NCBI RefSeq assembly: GCF_011320225.1
Contig: NZ_JAAOEN010000013.1
Location: 62,001-126,000, forward strand
Direction: 5' to 3'
DNA: 64,000 nt
Origin: Phytoactinopolyspora limicola
Lineage (GTDB): Bacteria > Actinomycetota > Actinomycetes > Jiangellales > Jiangellaceae
Both the position numbers and the translations under genes were made by a program. The notes beneath the pieces were generated by a model. That model did no database searches. It saw only the letters and a program-made list of their open reading frames with translations, and was not told the DNA's origin. This document shows positions 48,479 to 57,818 of the stretch, in pieces. Each line of letters starts with the position of its first letter. Within the stretch, counting starts at the first letter, position 1.

Positions 48479-51325
48479 TCAGTATGACTCGCCGACGGTT
48501 GTCTGGGTGGAGTCGTGCGCGGGGGCGTGTGCGTAGTTGTAGGCGCGGACCCAGACGGTGTGCTCGCCGGGGTCGACGCGACCAGTTGCGGTGAGCCGGC
48601 CGGTGTCGGGGTCGTAGTTGTGGTCGATGCGCTGATCCCCGACCTCAACCGTGATCCGCGCCGGATCGATACCGGAGACGTCGTCGGCCAGGGTCGCCTC
48701 CACGGTGACCTCGCCGTCGGAGGTGGTAGCGGTGAGGTCGTCGATGAGCGGAGCGAGCGGGATCGGCTCGCCTGGCTGGTCGGCGGCGAGCTGGATACGT
48801 GAGACCGACGGGGTGGTGGGCTGGTCGTCACCGATGGCAGCGTCGAAGACGAGGGGGTAGTCGACACCGGGAGTGACGTCCGGCCCGGCAGTTACGGTGA
48901 ACGGAAGCTCGACGTGTCCGTGCGCCGGAACGGTGACGCTCTGTACACCGCCGTCCACCGTCCAGCCCGCGAACGCCTGCGCGGCGACCGTTACCTCGTG
49001 GTCGGCGTCGTCGAAGTTGTAGACGTCCAGCGTCATCTCGGTGGTCTCGTCGGCCAGCCGGTATCCGAACGGTGGCGGTTCCGGGGCGGCGTCGGCGAAT
49101 CGCTGGTTGAGGACGATCCGATCGGCGGCGCTCAGCGGCTCGCGACCAGCATCCTCGCCGGTCTCCCCTGGCTCGGCCACGGATGCGTCGGCGTCGGAGA
49201 CGACGTAGCGCACGTCCGGCGTAGCGGTTACCGTCACCGAGCCGTCGTCCACCGCAACCGTGTCGGTGTGTTCACCCATGATGGTGTAGATGTCGACGGC
49301 GTCGCCGGCCACCGGCACGTCCGCTTCCGTCTCCGACTCGGCCCACAACACGGTGACCTGCTGGCCGGCGGTGGTGAACACGTGCCCGGTGACACCCTCG
49401 GGCAGGCCGTTGACCGCGTGCACGTATCGGGCCTCCCCCAGGAGGGACGCCATCGCCGCGTGGGCGCTGTACGCCGGCCACGGCTGGAAGTCGCGGCTCA
49501 CCAGGCCGAAGCAGGCGTAGTCGCCGGCACAGTACGGCGCTCCGGAGAACCAGAAGTGTTTGTCGGTCCCGGCGGCCAGTGAGTCGACGGTGGACCGCAC
49601 CAGCATGCGGGCCTGATCGCGCTGCTGGGCGGGTGTCAGTTCCTCCGGCTGCGGCACGTCCGACGGCTCCACCATCATGAAGGCTCCGGCTTCGGTCATC
49701 CACATCTCGGTCTCTGCGCCGTAGAGGCGTCGTAGGTCCTGATTGACCCATGGTTCGGTAGGTAGCGGCGACTCGCTCGGGCCGGCGACGTGATCCCAGC
49801 CGTGATCCGCGTAGCCGTGGTAGGCCCAGATATCGGCATACCGGACGACGCCGTTCTGGAGCATGACGTCCTGGAAAACACCGGGAAAGGCGATCCCGGT
49901 GAGCGAGACGAGGGGCGGGTCGTCGACGTCGGCAGCGCCCAGAGCGGCCGCCTTGAGATACGCGGCGTGCTGGTCACCGGTGGTCCGGCTGAACGTCGCC
50001 TGGAGAACGTCGACATCGGGTTCGTTCCACAACTCCAGGGCGTCGCCGCCGATCCCGTCGGTCTGGCCGGCTAGGTAGTTGCCGAGACGATACGCGTCGC
50101 GCAGGTCGGCCGGGAGCGGATACGAGTCTGACGTCATCGCCCAGCTCGGCGATTCGGCATTGCCGCCCATGTACCACAACGCGCCCAGGGTGCGCAGGCC
50201 GTGCTCGCGGAAGGTCGCCGCCACCCGGTCGAGGTAGCGGGTATCGTACTCGCCGCGCTCCGGCTCGGTGAGCGGCCAGGAGATCTCCTCGCGGGTGTAG
50301 CCGACACCGGCGTCGCGCAAGGCCTCGGCGAAGATGTCGAGCTTCGACGACGGCACTAGCCACGGCGTGTTGGTGGTGACCGCGAACTTCCCGTCCGCGC
50401 CGACGGGTTCCTGGTCGGGCAGCCGCGCGAAATGCCCCACGACAACGTCGTCGGGAGAATCTGCCAGGTGAGCGACGACGCGGTAGCTGCCCGGTGGCAA
50501 CTCGGGTACGTCGACACTGGCCGTGTCCTCACCCGTCGGCACGGTCACCGCACCGGTGTCGACCTGTGCGTCGAAGAAGTCAGTGATGCTGTACTCGACC
50601 CGCACGTCCGTCGTGGCTCGGCCATTAAGGCGCAGATTTAGCGGATCCGCGTCAACGCCGCGGTAGACGCCGATGGTGGTGTCGGGTGCCCCCAGGTGGA
50701 CGGCAGCTAGGGCGACGTCGGTTGGTGTCAGGGTGAACTCGTCGAGGAAGAACCGGTACCGGGGTGGCGATGGGTCACCTGGAGGGTCGTCCTGTTGGGG
50801 CGACGCGTTGACGCGTAGTTCGTCGACCATGAACGTGACGGTGTTGGCCCCTGCGTCCAGTTCGACGTCGCCGACATGGACGTGTGCCAGCGAGCCCCAC
50901 GCCGCCGGGGTGTAGAGAGGGCTACTCCAGTAGGGCTCCGACTTGGCCACCTGGGTGAACTGATCACCGTTGACGGAGAGGTTGACGTAGGAACCGCCGA
51001 AGGGCGTTCCACCGTCCATCGCCGGCGGTGTCACCACGGCGTCGAGCCGGTACAACCCGTCCGCGGGTACCTCCACGTCGTAGGTGGCGAACCAGCCACC
51101 GGCGGGCAGGTCGTCGGTGGTATCCAGCGCCAGATACTCCCCCTGAGCCGCGTCCTCGCCGGAAGCAGTTGGGATGTTCGTCTCGGCGGCATGTTCCCCT
51201 TGGACCGTCACGGCGCCGGCGTCTTCTCCGGGTGCAGCGTCGTCATCGGTGCCCGTGCAGGCGACGACGGCCGCCGGAATGAGAGCGAGGGCCAGGTATC
51301 CGAGCCTGCGTGAGGTCGTCGACAT
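48479..51325 (-). CDS. Large secreted lipoprotein with clan-A-type glycoside hydrolase domain
   Basis: A 948-residue exported protein. The signal ends in a lipobox (AAVVACTG). N-terminal beta-rich regions follow (about 40-320, including a carbohydrate-binding-like GTPFGGSYVNLSVNGDQF). A TIM-barrel stretch (about 325-690) has ALELWNEPDVD with the Asn-Glu acid/base pair and EMWMTEAGAFMM with a candidate nucleophile Glu, resembling GH39/GH5-type clan-A enzymes. The C-terminal third contains Ig-like or NPCBM-associated beta domains. The ATG at 51325 is chosen because it gives a proper signal peptide. It probably degrades a polysaccharide at the cell surface. The exact GH family is not settled. 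Confidence 0.8.
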   Translation of the reverse strand: MSTTSRRLGYLALALIPAAVVACTGTDDDAAPGEDAGAVTVQGEHAAETNIPTASGEDAAQGEYLALDTTDDLPAGGWFATYDVEVPADGLYRLDAVVTPPAMDGGTPFGGSYVNLSVNGDQFTQVAKSEPYWSSPLYTPAAWGSLAHVHVGDVELDAGANTVTFMVDELRVNASPQQDDPPGDPSPPRYRFFLDEFTLTPTDVALAAVHLGAPDTTIGVYRGVDADPLNLRLNGRATTDVRVEYSITDFFDAQVDTGAVTVPTGEDTASVDVPELPPGSYRVVAHLADSPDDVVVGHFARLPDQEPVGADGKFAVTTNTPWLVPSSKLDIFAEALRDAGVGYTREEISWPLTEPERGEYDTRYLDRVAATFREHGLRTLGALWYMGGNAESPSWAMTSDSYPLPADLRDAYRLGNYLAGQTDGIGGDALELWNEPDVDVLQATFSRTTGDQHAAYLKAAALGAADVDDPPLVSLTGIAFPGVFQDVMLQNGVVRYADIWAYHGYADHGWDHVAGPSESPLPTEPWVNQDLRRLYGAETEMWMTEAGAFMMVEPSDVPQPEELTPAQQRDQARMLVRSTVDSLAAGTDKHFWFSGAPYCAGDYACFGLVSRDFQPWPAYSAHAAMASLLGEARYVHAVNGLPEGVTGHVFTTAGQQVTVLWAESETEADVPVAGDAVDIYTIMGEHTDTVAVDDGSVTVTATPDVRYVVSDADASVAEPGETGEDAGREPLSAADRIVLNQRFADAAPEPPPFGYRLADETTEMTLDVYNFDDADHEVTVAAQAFAGWTVDGGVQSVTVPAHGHVELPFTVTAGPDVTPGVDYPLVFDAAIGDDQPTTPSVSRIQLAADQPGEPIPLAPLIDDLTATTSDGEVTVEATLADDVSGIDPARITVEVGDQRIDHNYDPDTGRLTATGRVDPGEHTVWVRAYNYAHAPAHDSTQTTVGESY

Positions 51326-51566
51326 GGGCCGGTTGATCTTGATTGCGGAATGGTGGGCGTCGAGGGTCACGAGCATCTCCTGGAACCTGGAAGAGCCACC
51401 GACACATCGGTGCGGTAGGCGTGGTTGCACGCTATGCGGCCGGCCGCGTGCCGCACGTCGACCAGATGGCTAGGCGTTCACTAACCGACGACCATTTCCG
51501 GCTGGCCACGGGGCCATGTGCCGGCTGCCTCAGGGGCAGGCGTGTCCGACGAAGGGGCCTGGAGGC

Positions 51567-52310
51567 TCACCGGGAGGTAAGAACCGGAGCGGGGGTTTCC
51601 GCGGGCACACGTCGAGCGAGCCAGGACAGCTGGTGCCCCCGGATGTCCAGCCGGAATAGGTGGACCCCGAGCGCGCTCACCCAGATGCTGGCGACGATGG
51701 CGATGGTCCGCTGGATGACGCCGACCCACTCGGGTAGCAGGTCCGAGGTCATCAGCGTGAACAGCACGAGCGTGAGGACTCCGCTGATGCTCGACGGAAG
51801 CCGCAGGTACCGCCAGGCGTCATGGCGACGGACACCACGCGAGATCAACAGCTGCGCGATGCCGGCCAGAACGAACGTCAACCCGGCAGCGACGTCGTGA
51901 ACGGCGTGGTATCCCGATACCTCACCCATACTCACCCGCACCGAGCAGGATGGCAGCTGGACGCCGCAGTCGTGGCGCATCATGCCGACGACGACTACCC
52001 CGAGGCCGCTGAGCAGCACGGCGAACGATGCGATCCGGCCCATGCGGTCTTCGAGCACGGCGAACAGCCCGGCGCCCAGCGACATGACACCCACCCCGAA
52101 CGCCACCATGGCGGTAATCATGATCCACGGGTTGGCGGCGTCGACGGCGGCGAGTGAGCTGATGTAGTCGCTGCGGGGGTCGTAGCGGTCCTGGATAGCT
52201 CCGGCGACGAGCCAGCCGGTGGTGAAGACCAGTGCCCCGACGATGGACGGCGCGGCCAGCCACGCGAACAGCTTCCGCCGACGGGACCACTCGGCCAGCC
52301 ATGCGACCAT
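51567..52310 (-). CDS. DUF998-like integral membrane protein
   Basis: A 247-residue protein with about six membrane helices, beginning MVAWLAEWSRRRKLFAWLAA. The DxxSDYIS-like segment RYDPRSDYISSLAAVDAANP after helix 1 and the later HDCGVQLPSCSV and YHAVHDVAAGLTFVLAG segments match the DUF998 family. The frame is open upstream to 52412, but the Arg-rich lead makes ATG 52310 the better start. Function unknown. Confidence 0.8.
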   Translation of the reverse strand: MVAWLAEWSRRRKLFAWLAAPSIVGALVFTTGWLVAGAIQDRYDPRSDYISSLAAVDAANPWIMITAMVAFGVGVMSLGAGLFAVLEDRMGRIASFAVLLSGLGVVVVGMMRHDCGVQLPSCSVRVSMGEVSGYHAVHDVAAGLTFVLAGIAQLLISRGVRRHDAWRYLRLPSSISGVLTLVLFTLMTSDLLPEWVGVIQRTIAIVASIWVSALGVHLFRLDIRGHQLSWLARRVPAETPAPVLTSR

Positions 52311-52667
52311 GAAGACGCGCTCACCCCGCTCGTTGGGACCTCGCCGGCTCCGGGCGATGGGTGACCGGCGCGGCGCTGAATGGACGACAATTACCCCGCA
52401 GCCTAATGTCACAAACCAATAACGGCTAGATCACATCTCGTTATTTTCGGCCGACGCTGAGTCAACGCCAAGGTGAACCCTCAGGACGCGCCCTAGACCA
52501 CTGGTCACCAGGGTGGGGCGGACCACCCGGGCACTAGACGTGACGTCCCTCACAGCGAACCGGCGGAGGTCGGGTTCACATGTGACACACGAGGGGGCGA
52601 CGTTGGGACGAGGGCATACCGCCACCCTTCGCCGCGGAGTGTGGAGCCCCCGTCCGGCGCTTCGCGG
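52311..52667. other. Gene-free gap with a short AT-rich hairpin
   Basis: No convincing gene on either strand in 357 bp. AATAACG (52418-52424) and CGTTATT (52439-52445) form 7-bp arms in a locally AT-rich patch about 110 bp upstream of the DUF998-like gene, which could be its promoter region. The rest shows nothing I can interpret. Confidence 0.5.
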
Positions 52668-53858
52668 TTAGTGGTCGACCGCCTGGTAAACAGCGGCCCA
52701 GAGGTCGGCCCACATCGGCAGCCGCTGATCGCCCGCATGCGACCGCTGCATCATAAAGATCGTCGTCATCTGCTCGGCGGGATCGTTATACCAGGCGGTA
52801 CCGTACTTTCCCGGCCACCCGTAGCTCCCGGCCGAGGGGCCGACGTCCGTGCGGCGGCCGAGGACCGACATTCCAAAACCCCACCCCATGGTGTCGAAGT
52901 ATCCAGGCCAGAATCCGGACACCGCCTTCTGCGCCGGGGTCAGGTGATCACTGGTCATCAACGCCACCGACTGCCGCGAGAGCACCCGCTCACCGTCCTA
53001 AGAACCACCCGCGAGCAAGGCCAACGCGAAGGCGAGGTAATCGTTGGCGGTCGACACGAGTCCACTGCCGCCTGCCTCGAACACCGGTGGTCGGCTCCAT
53101 TGCCCGTCGGGACCATCTTCGACGACGGGTTCACCGGTGGGCGCGTTGTCACGCTGGTACGCCGTCGACATCCGGCCGATGCTCTCGCTATCCACGCTGA
53201 ATGCGGTGTCCTTCATCCCGAGTGGACCGCAGATTCGCTCCCGCAAGGCATCTCCGAGGGACCTACCCGTGGCCCGGGCGATCAGAACACCCGTCACGTC
53301 GGCGGCGGTGTCATACATCCAGCGCTCACCAGGCTGGTGGACGAGCGGAAGCGAGCCGAGCCGCCCGATCCACTCGTCCGGAGACGGTTGGTCCAGCGCG
53401 TCGAGAGCGTCGCCGATCGGGACCGTTCCCGGCTCAGCCAGGACCATGCCGGTACCAAGGGTAAAGGTGAGTAGATCCCGCAACGTGATCGAGCGATGTG
53501 CCGGAACGGTGTTTTCGAGCGGCCCGTTGGGGTCGGCGAGCACGGTCATGTCCGCTAGCTCAGGAAGGAGATCGTCGACGGGGTCATCGAGACGGAGAGT
53601 GCCATCGTCGACGAGCGTCATCGCACATGCGGCGGTGATCGGCTTCGTCATCGAGGTCATGCGACAGATCGTGTCGCCCGTCATCGGCATATTCGATCCT
53701 GCGCCGCCGAAGGCGAGAGTGCCCGTTGCTTCGATGTGCACCTCGCCGTGGCGGGCAAGGACAGCCACCATACCTGGAGCAAACCCGGCGTCGACGTGGT
53801 GATCGAGCAGCTCACGCACGCGTGACAACCGTTTCGGCGAGAAGCCACCTGTCGTCAC
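52668..53858 (-). pseudogene. Serine hydrolase (beta-lactamase family) interrupted by an in-frame TAG
   Basis: One continuous reading frame from GTG 53858 (AGGAGG 6 bases upstream) to the stop at 52668, broken only by TAG at 52998-53000. Upstream of it lie the class C beta-lactamase/esterase motifs: SMTK (catalytic Ser-x-x-Lys) in TICRMTSMTKPITAA, and MYDTAADVTGVLIARATG. The codons after TAG continue the family: DGERVLSRQSVALMTSDHLT, then GWGFGMSV and the C-terminal YGWPGKYGT region near the substrate site. The break falls at LLAGGS-stop-DGERV, where relatives have one ordinary residue. A single nonsense mutation or a sequencing error explains it. The 286-residue truncated product would lack the C-terminal catalytic-site strand. 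Confidence 0.85.
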
Positions 53859-53927
53859 CCAACGCCTCCTCACCACGTCCGCCGGCAGATTACACCGAGC
53901 GATCACCCGCCCGGCAGGGCGAACAGA

Positions 53928-54203
53928 CTAGCGTGCCCCCGGAGGGGTTGCGCCTCCCGACCGGACGGCTCGCTGAATGTATCGGCGAATGAGGACGATC
54001 ACCGCGCAGGCAGCCACGGTGGCGAGCGTGAGCACAGCGGCGAGTTCTTTCCAGAACTCGCCGACACCGTATCCCCACCACTCGTACCGCAGCGCGATGT
54101 AAGACATCGGGACCAGAACGACCGGCACAACGAGCATCGGCCATCGCGGCCAGATCAGCGCGGCAAGCAGAGACAGCAGGATCGCCGCCATGATTCCGAT
54201 CAT
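53928..54203 (-). CDS. Small membrane protein with three predicted helices
   Basis: A 91-residue protein: helices at about IGIMAAILLSLLAALIW, MLVVPVVLVPMSYIALRY and LAAVLTLATVAACAVIVLI, then a basic tail (RRYIQRAVRSGG). Start is uncertain: ATG 54203, GTG 54212 or TTG 54224, with AAGGAG around 54220. It follows no clear family. It lies 69 bp upstream of the broken serine hydrolase, in the same direction. Confidence 0.6.
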   Translation of the reverse strand: MIGIMAAILLSLLAALIWPRWPMLVVPVVLVPMSYIALRYEWWGYGVGEFWKELAAVLTLATVAACAVIVLIRRYIQRAVRSGGATPPGAR

Positions 54204-54909
54204 GCCGCCCACCCACTCCTTCAACGTCTCGGCGGATGAGGCGCCCGCACCGCACGACCGTTGAGGCGGATGCGCCGCCGAACTGGCATAGAACGATCAC
54301 GCTCCTGTCGGCATTATCCGTGCAGGCAGCTCTGTCCAGCAAGAGCGCGCGAGCACCACCAGCATCCGGTGAGACGGCAGCCCGGACGACGGCGGTTACG
54401 GCGACCGCGGTAGGACAACAGCACCCAGGACCACGACATCAGCGGTGCGGGCACCCGCCGCGTGCGCGCACCCGACCGCGATGATCGAGGTCGGCGCTCG
54501 GAGTAAGAGATCGTCTCCCGGCGCCACGCAGCCGGCCAGCAGTCACAAGCCTCCTTGTGGCTCCGCCCGCCCGGGCACGCGCTTCCTTACTGTCGCCAGG
54601 GCAACAACAAGCCTCCTTATGCCGAGATTGGGACGGCAGCAAGGTTCCTTGTGGTCCCGTGGGCCCTGCCCCCGGGGCACAAGGAGGCTTATGGCCGGAT
54701 AACCGTCGCCATGCTCGCCAGCGAGGCGGTAGCCCCGCCTTGGCGGCAGCCACAAGGAGGCTTACGCCCCAGGTCACCACCACAATAAGGAAGCTCACTG
54801 CTGCCCTGGCGACAGCAAGGAAGCTTATGCCCCACGCACGGCAGCCATAAGGAGGCTTGTGGCTGCTTGAGTGGCGGGGCGGGGTCAGGGGGCGGGGTAG
54901 GAGACGGGG
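54204..54909. other. Gene-free 0.7-kb region carrying repeat array B
   Basis: No supported gene on either strand; open frames here arise from repeated sequence and GC bias. From 54544 it is filled by the repeat array described separately. 54863-54909 is a G-rich, low-complexity stretch (GGCGGGGCGGGGTCAGGGG) leading into the ATPase stop on the other strand. Confidence 0.65.
54544..54863. repeat. Array B: about nine copies of the CACAAGGAGGCTTA repeat in both orientations
   Basis: Forward copies: CACAAGGAGGCTTATGG (54679), GCCACAAGGAGGCTTACG (54749), AATAAGGAAGCTCACTGC (54784), GCAAGGAAGCTTATGCC (54815) and CCATAAGGAGGCTTGTGGC (54845). Reverse or mixed copies: CACAAGCCTCCTTGTGGC (54544), CTTCCTTACTGTC (54592), ACAAGCCTCCTTATGCC (54606) and AGCAAGGTTCCTTGTGG (54639). 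Spacing is irregular (about 30-70 bp), unlike array A. Most forward copies place an AAGGAGG sequence 3 bases before ATG, ACG, GTG or a similar triplet. Confidence 0.82.
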
Positions 54910-55992
54910 TTAGGAGAGGGCAGGCGGGGCGGGCCGGGGCAGGGTCAGGGCCGGCGTGGGTGGCGGGCCGACCGGGCCAGCGAAGTGGCAGGCGGCCCAT
55001 TGCCCGTCGCCCATCGGCCGGAGTGCGGGCTCTTCCTGGGCGCAGACCTCCTCGGCCTTCCAGCACCGCGTCCGGAACCGGCAGCCGGAGGGTGGGCGGA
55101 CCGGGCTGGGAACATCACCGGTGAGGACCTTGCGGCGCCGTTCGGTCTCGACGTGTGGGTCCGGGATCGGCACCGCCGACAACAACGCCTGCGTGTAGGG
55201 GTGCCGCGGCCGCTCGTACACCGCGTCGCCGCCCACCTCGACGATCTTGCCGAGGTACATCACCGCCACGCGGGTCGATAGGTGCCGCACGACGGCGAGG
55301 TCGTGGGCGATGAACAGGTAGGTGAGGCCGAAGCGCTCTTGCAAGCTCTCGAGCAGGTTGATGGTCTGCGCCTGGACCGAGACGTCCAGCGCGGACACCG
55401 GCTCGTCGGCGACGATGAACTCCGGCTCCAGCACCAGCGCCCGTGCGATACCGATCCGCTGCCGCTGCCCACCGGAGAATTCGTGCGGATATCGTTCCTC
55501 CCACGCCGGGCTGAGCCCGACCGTCTCCAGCAGCTCAGCCACCGTTCGGCGGCGGCTGCGCCAGTCGCCCACCCCGTGGACCAGCATCGGCTCGGCGATG
55601 GATTCCCCCACCGTCATCCGCGGGTTCAGCGACGCGTAGGGGTCCTGGAACACCATCTGCATGCGGCTGCGCATCCGGCGCAACTCGGCGCGGGACAACG
55701 TGGTCAGCTCGGTGCCGTCGAATCGCACCGACCCGGCGGTGGGCCGCTGCAACTGCAAGATGGCCCGGCCGGTGGTCGACTTGCCGCAGCCGGACTCGCC
55801 GACCAGGCCGAGTGTCTCCCCGCGTGGGATATCGAGGTCGACGCCAGCGACGGCGTTGAGCAGGCTGCGCCGCCACCGCGCGGGGCCGGCCTCGCGGACC
55901 CGGAAGGCGACCTCCAGGCCCCGGACCGACACCAACGGCGCGACCCCGGTGTCTGGTGCGTCCGGGTTTTCGACCACCGCTGGCTCAGGCAT
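54910..55992 (-). CDS. Oligopeptide-type ABC importer ATPase, DppF-like (second system)
   Basis: A 360-residue ATPase: Walker [12 protein letters not shown]-loop [15 protein letters not shown], signature [15 protein letters not shown] and Walker [13 protein letters not shown]. The C-terminal [16 protein letters not shown] is the Cys-containing oligopeptide-importer tail, and a Pro-rich tail ends the protein. The ATG at 55992 is preferred; it overlaps the partner ATPase by 8 bp. It should pair with the permeases at 57819-59664, which lie on the opposite strand. Confidence 0.92.
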   Translation of the reverse strand: MPEPAVVENPDAPDTGVAPLVSVRGLEVAFRVREAGPARWRRSLLNAVAGVDLDIPRGETLGLVGESGCGKSTTGRAILQLQRPTAGSVRFDGTELTTLSRAELRRMRSRMQMVFQDPYASLNPRMTVGESIAEPMLVHGVGDWRSRRRTVAELLETVGLSPAWEERYPHEFSGGQRQRIGIARALVLEPEFIVADEPVSALDVSVQAQTINLLESLQERFGLTYLFIAHDLAVVRHLSTRVAVMYLGKIVEVGGDAVYERPRHPYTQALLSAVPIPDPHVETERRRKVLTGDVPSPVRPPSGCRFRTRCWKAEEVCAQEEPALRPMGDGQWAACHFAGPVGPPPTPALTLPRPAPPALS

Positions 55993-57052
55993 GGTGCACC
56001 TCGTTCTGCTCACGATTCTGCTCGCGTAGCGCGGCTCGCCAGGACTGTCCGCGCAGCCAGCCGCCGTCGCCGGGTTCACGCATCCCCCAGCAGCGAGCCT
56101 CCTGGATGCGGCCGTCCGCTGCCGGGACACTCACAAGCGCCGGTGGCTCCTCCAGGCAGACGTCGCGCCGGAACGCACAGCGGGGCGCGAAGCGACAGCC
56201 GGGTGGCGGCTCGGCGAGGTTCGGCGGGTAGCCGTCGATGGGCCGCAGCTTGCCCTGTCGGGGCTGGTCCAGCCGGGGCACCGAACCGAGCAGCCCCCAG
56301 GTGTACGGCATCCGCGGGGTGTCGAAGAGGTCGACGGTGGTGGCCCGTTCCACGATCTGGCCGCCGTACATGACGTTGACCCGCTCGGCCATCCCCGCGA
56401 CGACGCCGAGGTCGTGGGTGATGAAGATGACCGCCGTCCCGAGCTCACGGGTCAGCCGCTTGAGCAGTTCGAGGATCTGCGCCTGGATGGTGACGTCGAG
56501 TGCGGTGGTGATTTCGTCGGCGAGGATCAGGCTGGGGTCACACGACAGCGCCATCGCGATCATCACCCGCTGGCGCATGCCGCCGGAGAACTGATGCGGG
56601 TAGGACCGCAGCCGGGTGGCCGGTGCTGGAATACCCACCATGTCGAGGAGGTCGACGGCCCGCGCCCGGGCGGCGGCGCCGCGCAGCCCGAGGTGCACCT
56701 TGAGCGACTCGGTGATTTGCCGCCCGATCGGCAGGACCGGATTGAGCGACGTCATAGGGTCCTGCGGCACGAGGGAAATGCCGCCGCCCCGGATGCTACG
56801 CAACTCCCGCGCCGGCATGGTGAGGATGTCGCGCCCTTTGAACATCACCTGGCCACCGACGATCTCGCCCCCTGGTGTAGGCACCAGGCGCATGATCGAC
56901 TGTGCGGTGACGGACTTGCCGCAACCCGATTCACCGACGAGTGCCAGCATCTCGCCTTCGTCGACGTGGAAACTCACACCGTCGACGGCTTGCACGATGC
57001 CCGCACGGGACCGGAACTGGGTCCGTAGGTCGTGCACCTCCAGCAGGGCCAC
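55985..57052 (-). CDS. Oligopeptide-type ABC importer ATPase, DppD-like (second system)
   Basis: A 355-residue ATPase: Walker [11 protein letters not shown], signature FSGGMRQR, Walker [13 protein letters not shown] (Ile instead of Pro after DE) and switch [11 protein letters not shown]. The tail has [14 protein letters not shown]. The GTG start at 57052 is 193 bp from the divergent Lrp/AsnC gene, and that gap is the likely control region for both transcripts. It overlaps the DppF-like gene. Confidence 0.92.
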   Translation of the reverse strand: MALLEVHDLRTQFRSRAGIVQAVDGVSFHVDEGEMLALVGESGCGKSVTAQSIMRLVPTPGGEIVGGQVMFKGRDILTMPARELRSIRGGGISLVPQDPMTSLNPVLPIGRQITESLKVHLGLRGAAARARAVDLLDMVGIPAPATRLRSYPHQFSGGMRQRVMIAMALSCDPSLILADEITTALDVTIQAQILELLKRLTRELGTAVIFITHDLGVVAGMAERVNVMYGGQIVERATTVDLFDTPRMPYTWGLLGSVPRLDQPRQGKLRPIDGYPPNLAEPPPGCRFAPRCAFRRDVCLEEPPALVSVPAADGRIQEARCWGMREPGDGGWLRGQSWRAALREQNREQNEVHHA

Positions 57053-57245
57053 GGCACCCCCAACGGGTTCGGCGAACTGACCAGGTTCAGAGCTACGTGT
57101 TCCGTAAATCCGGAGTCTTGCATATCCGAAGCTCGTCGTCTAGGGTCTGCTAAGCAACGAGATACGATGTTGAGCGAGTTGATATCGCACAATTCGTTCA
57201 CTTCGCATCTTTCACATCGCATCACTCAACGAGGAGTACGTTTCG

Positions 57246-57734
57246 GTGTCGGGCAGCTCGCAATACAAGGACCGGCTCATCATCCTGGAGCTGCTCCGTG
57301 ATGCCCGGCAAAGCAACGTCGCCCTGGCCAAGAAGGTGGGCCTCTCCGAAGGCGCGGTCCGCCGCCGCATCGAGAAGCTGGTGGAGTCCGGCCGCCTCAT
57401 CTTCACCGTGGTGCCGGACGCCGCGTACATGGGTCGCAACGTGCACGCGATGATCCGGATCCAGAGTGCACCCGGCGCTACCGAGCGGCTGGTCGACGAG
57501 CTGGTGTCCATGCACGAGCTGAGCTACGTCTACCACTGCACCGGCCAGTTCGACATCACCGTCGTCGGCTTCTTCAAGTCCAACGACGAACTCCGCGAGT
57601 TCACCACCGGAAAGCTGGGCAAGACGGACGGGATCGTCGAGATCCGCACGGTCATCACGCTACGGGTGGCCAAGCGCTTCCACGAATGGTCCCTCGACAA
57701 CATCATGGACGATCTCGACAGCGACGACGAGTAG
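57246..57734 (+). CDS. Lrp/AsnC-family transcriptional regulator
   Basis: A 162-residue regulator. The helix-turn-helix is NVALAKKVGLSEGAVRRRIE (about residues 24-43), and the C-terminal RAM/ligand domain includes VYHCTGQFDITVVGFFKSND. The start is GTG at 57246 behind GAGGAG. It stands between divergent ATPase and permease genes of one importer, so it probably co-ordinates both in response to an amino acid or peptide-derived ligand. Acidic C-terminal tail (DDLDSDDE). Confidence 0.92.
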   Translation: MSGSSQYKDRLIILELLRDARQSNVALAKKVGLSEGAVRRRIEKLVESGRLIFTVVPDAAYMGRNVHAMIRIQSAPGATERLVDELVSMHELSYVYHCTGQFDITVVGFFKSNDELREFTTGKLGKTDGIVEIRTVITLRVAKRFHEWSLDNIMDDLDSDDE

Positions 57735-57746
57735 TGCTACTGCGCC

Positions 57747-57795
57747 GCGTGGGACATCCCACGCAGGGCATTAGATCGGCGCACCGGCGGTGCGC
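57747..57795 (+). terminator. Two consecutive short hairpins after the Lrp/AsnC gene
   Basis: GCGTGGGA-CA-TCCCACGC (57747-57764) and GCGCACC-GGC-GGTGCGC (57779-57795) lie between the regulator stop and the DppB start. No clear U-tract follows, so they may terminate only partly and set the ratio of regulator to permease. Confidence 0.5.
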
Positions 57796-57818
57796 TTCTC
57801 ATCACCCGAGGAGCAGCC

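Noticed and set aside
54204-54909. Small ORFs within array B beginning at AAGGAGGCTTATG-like sites as genuine micro-genes.
   Set aside because: The start-like context is part of the repeat itself, the frames differ from copy to copy, and no shared peptide emerges. Kept only as an observation on the repeat.
57053-57245. Specific Lrp/AsnC binding sites in the divergent gap.
   Set aside because: The gap is relatively AT-rich with several short dyads (for example GTTGAG and CTCAAC), but none stands out from chance, so no site is listed.
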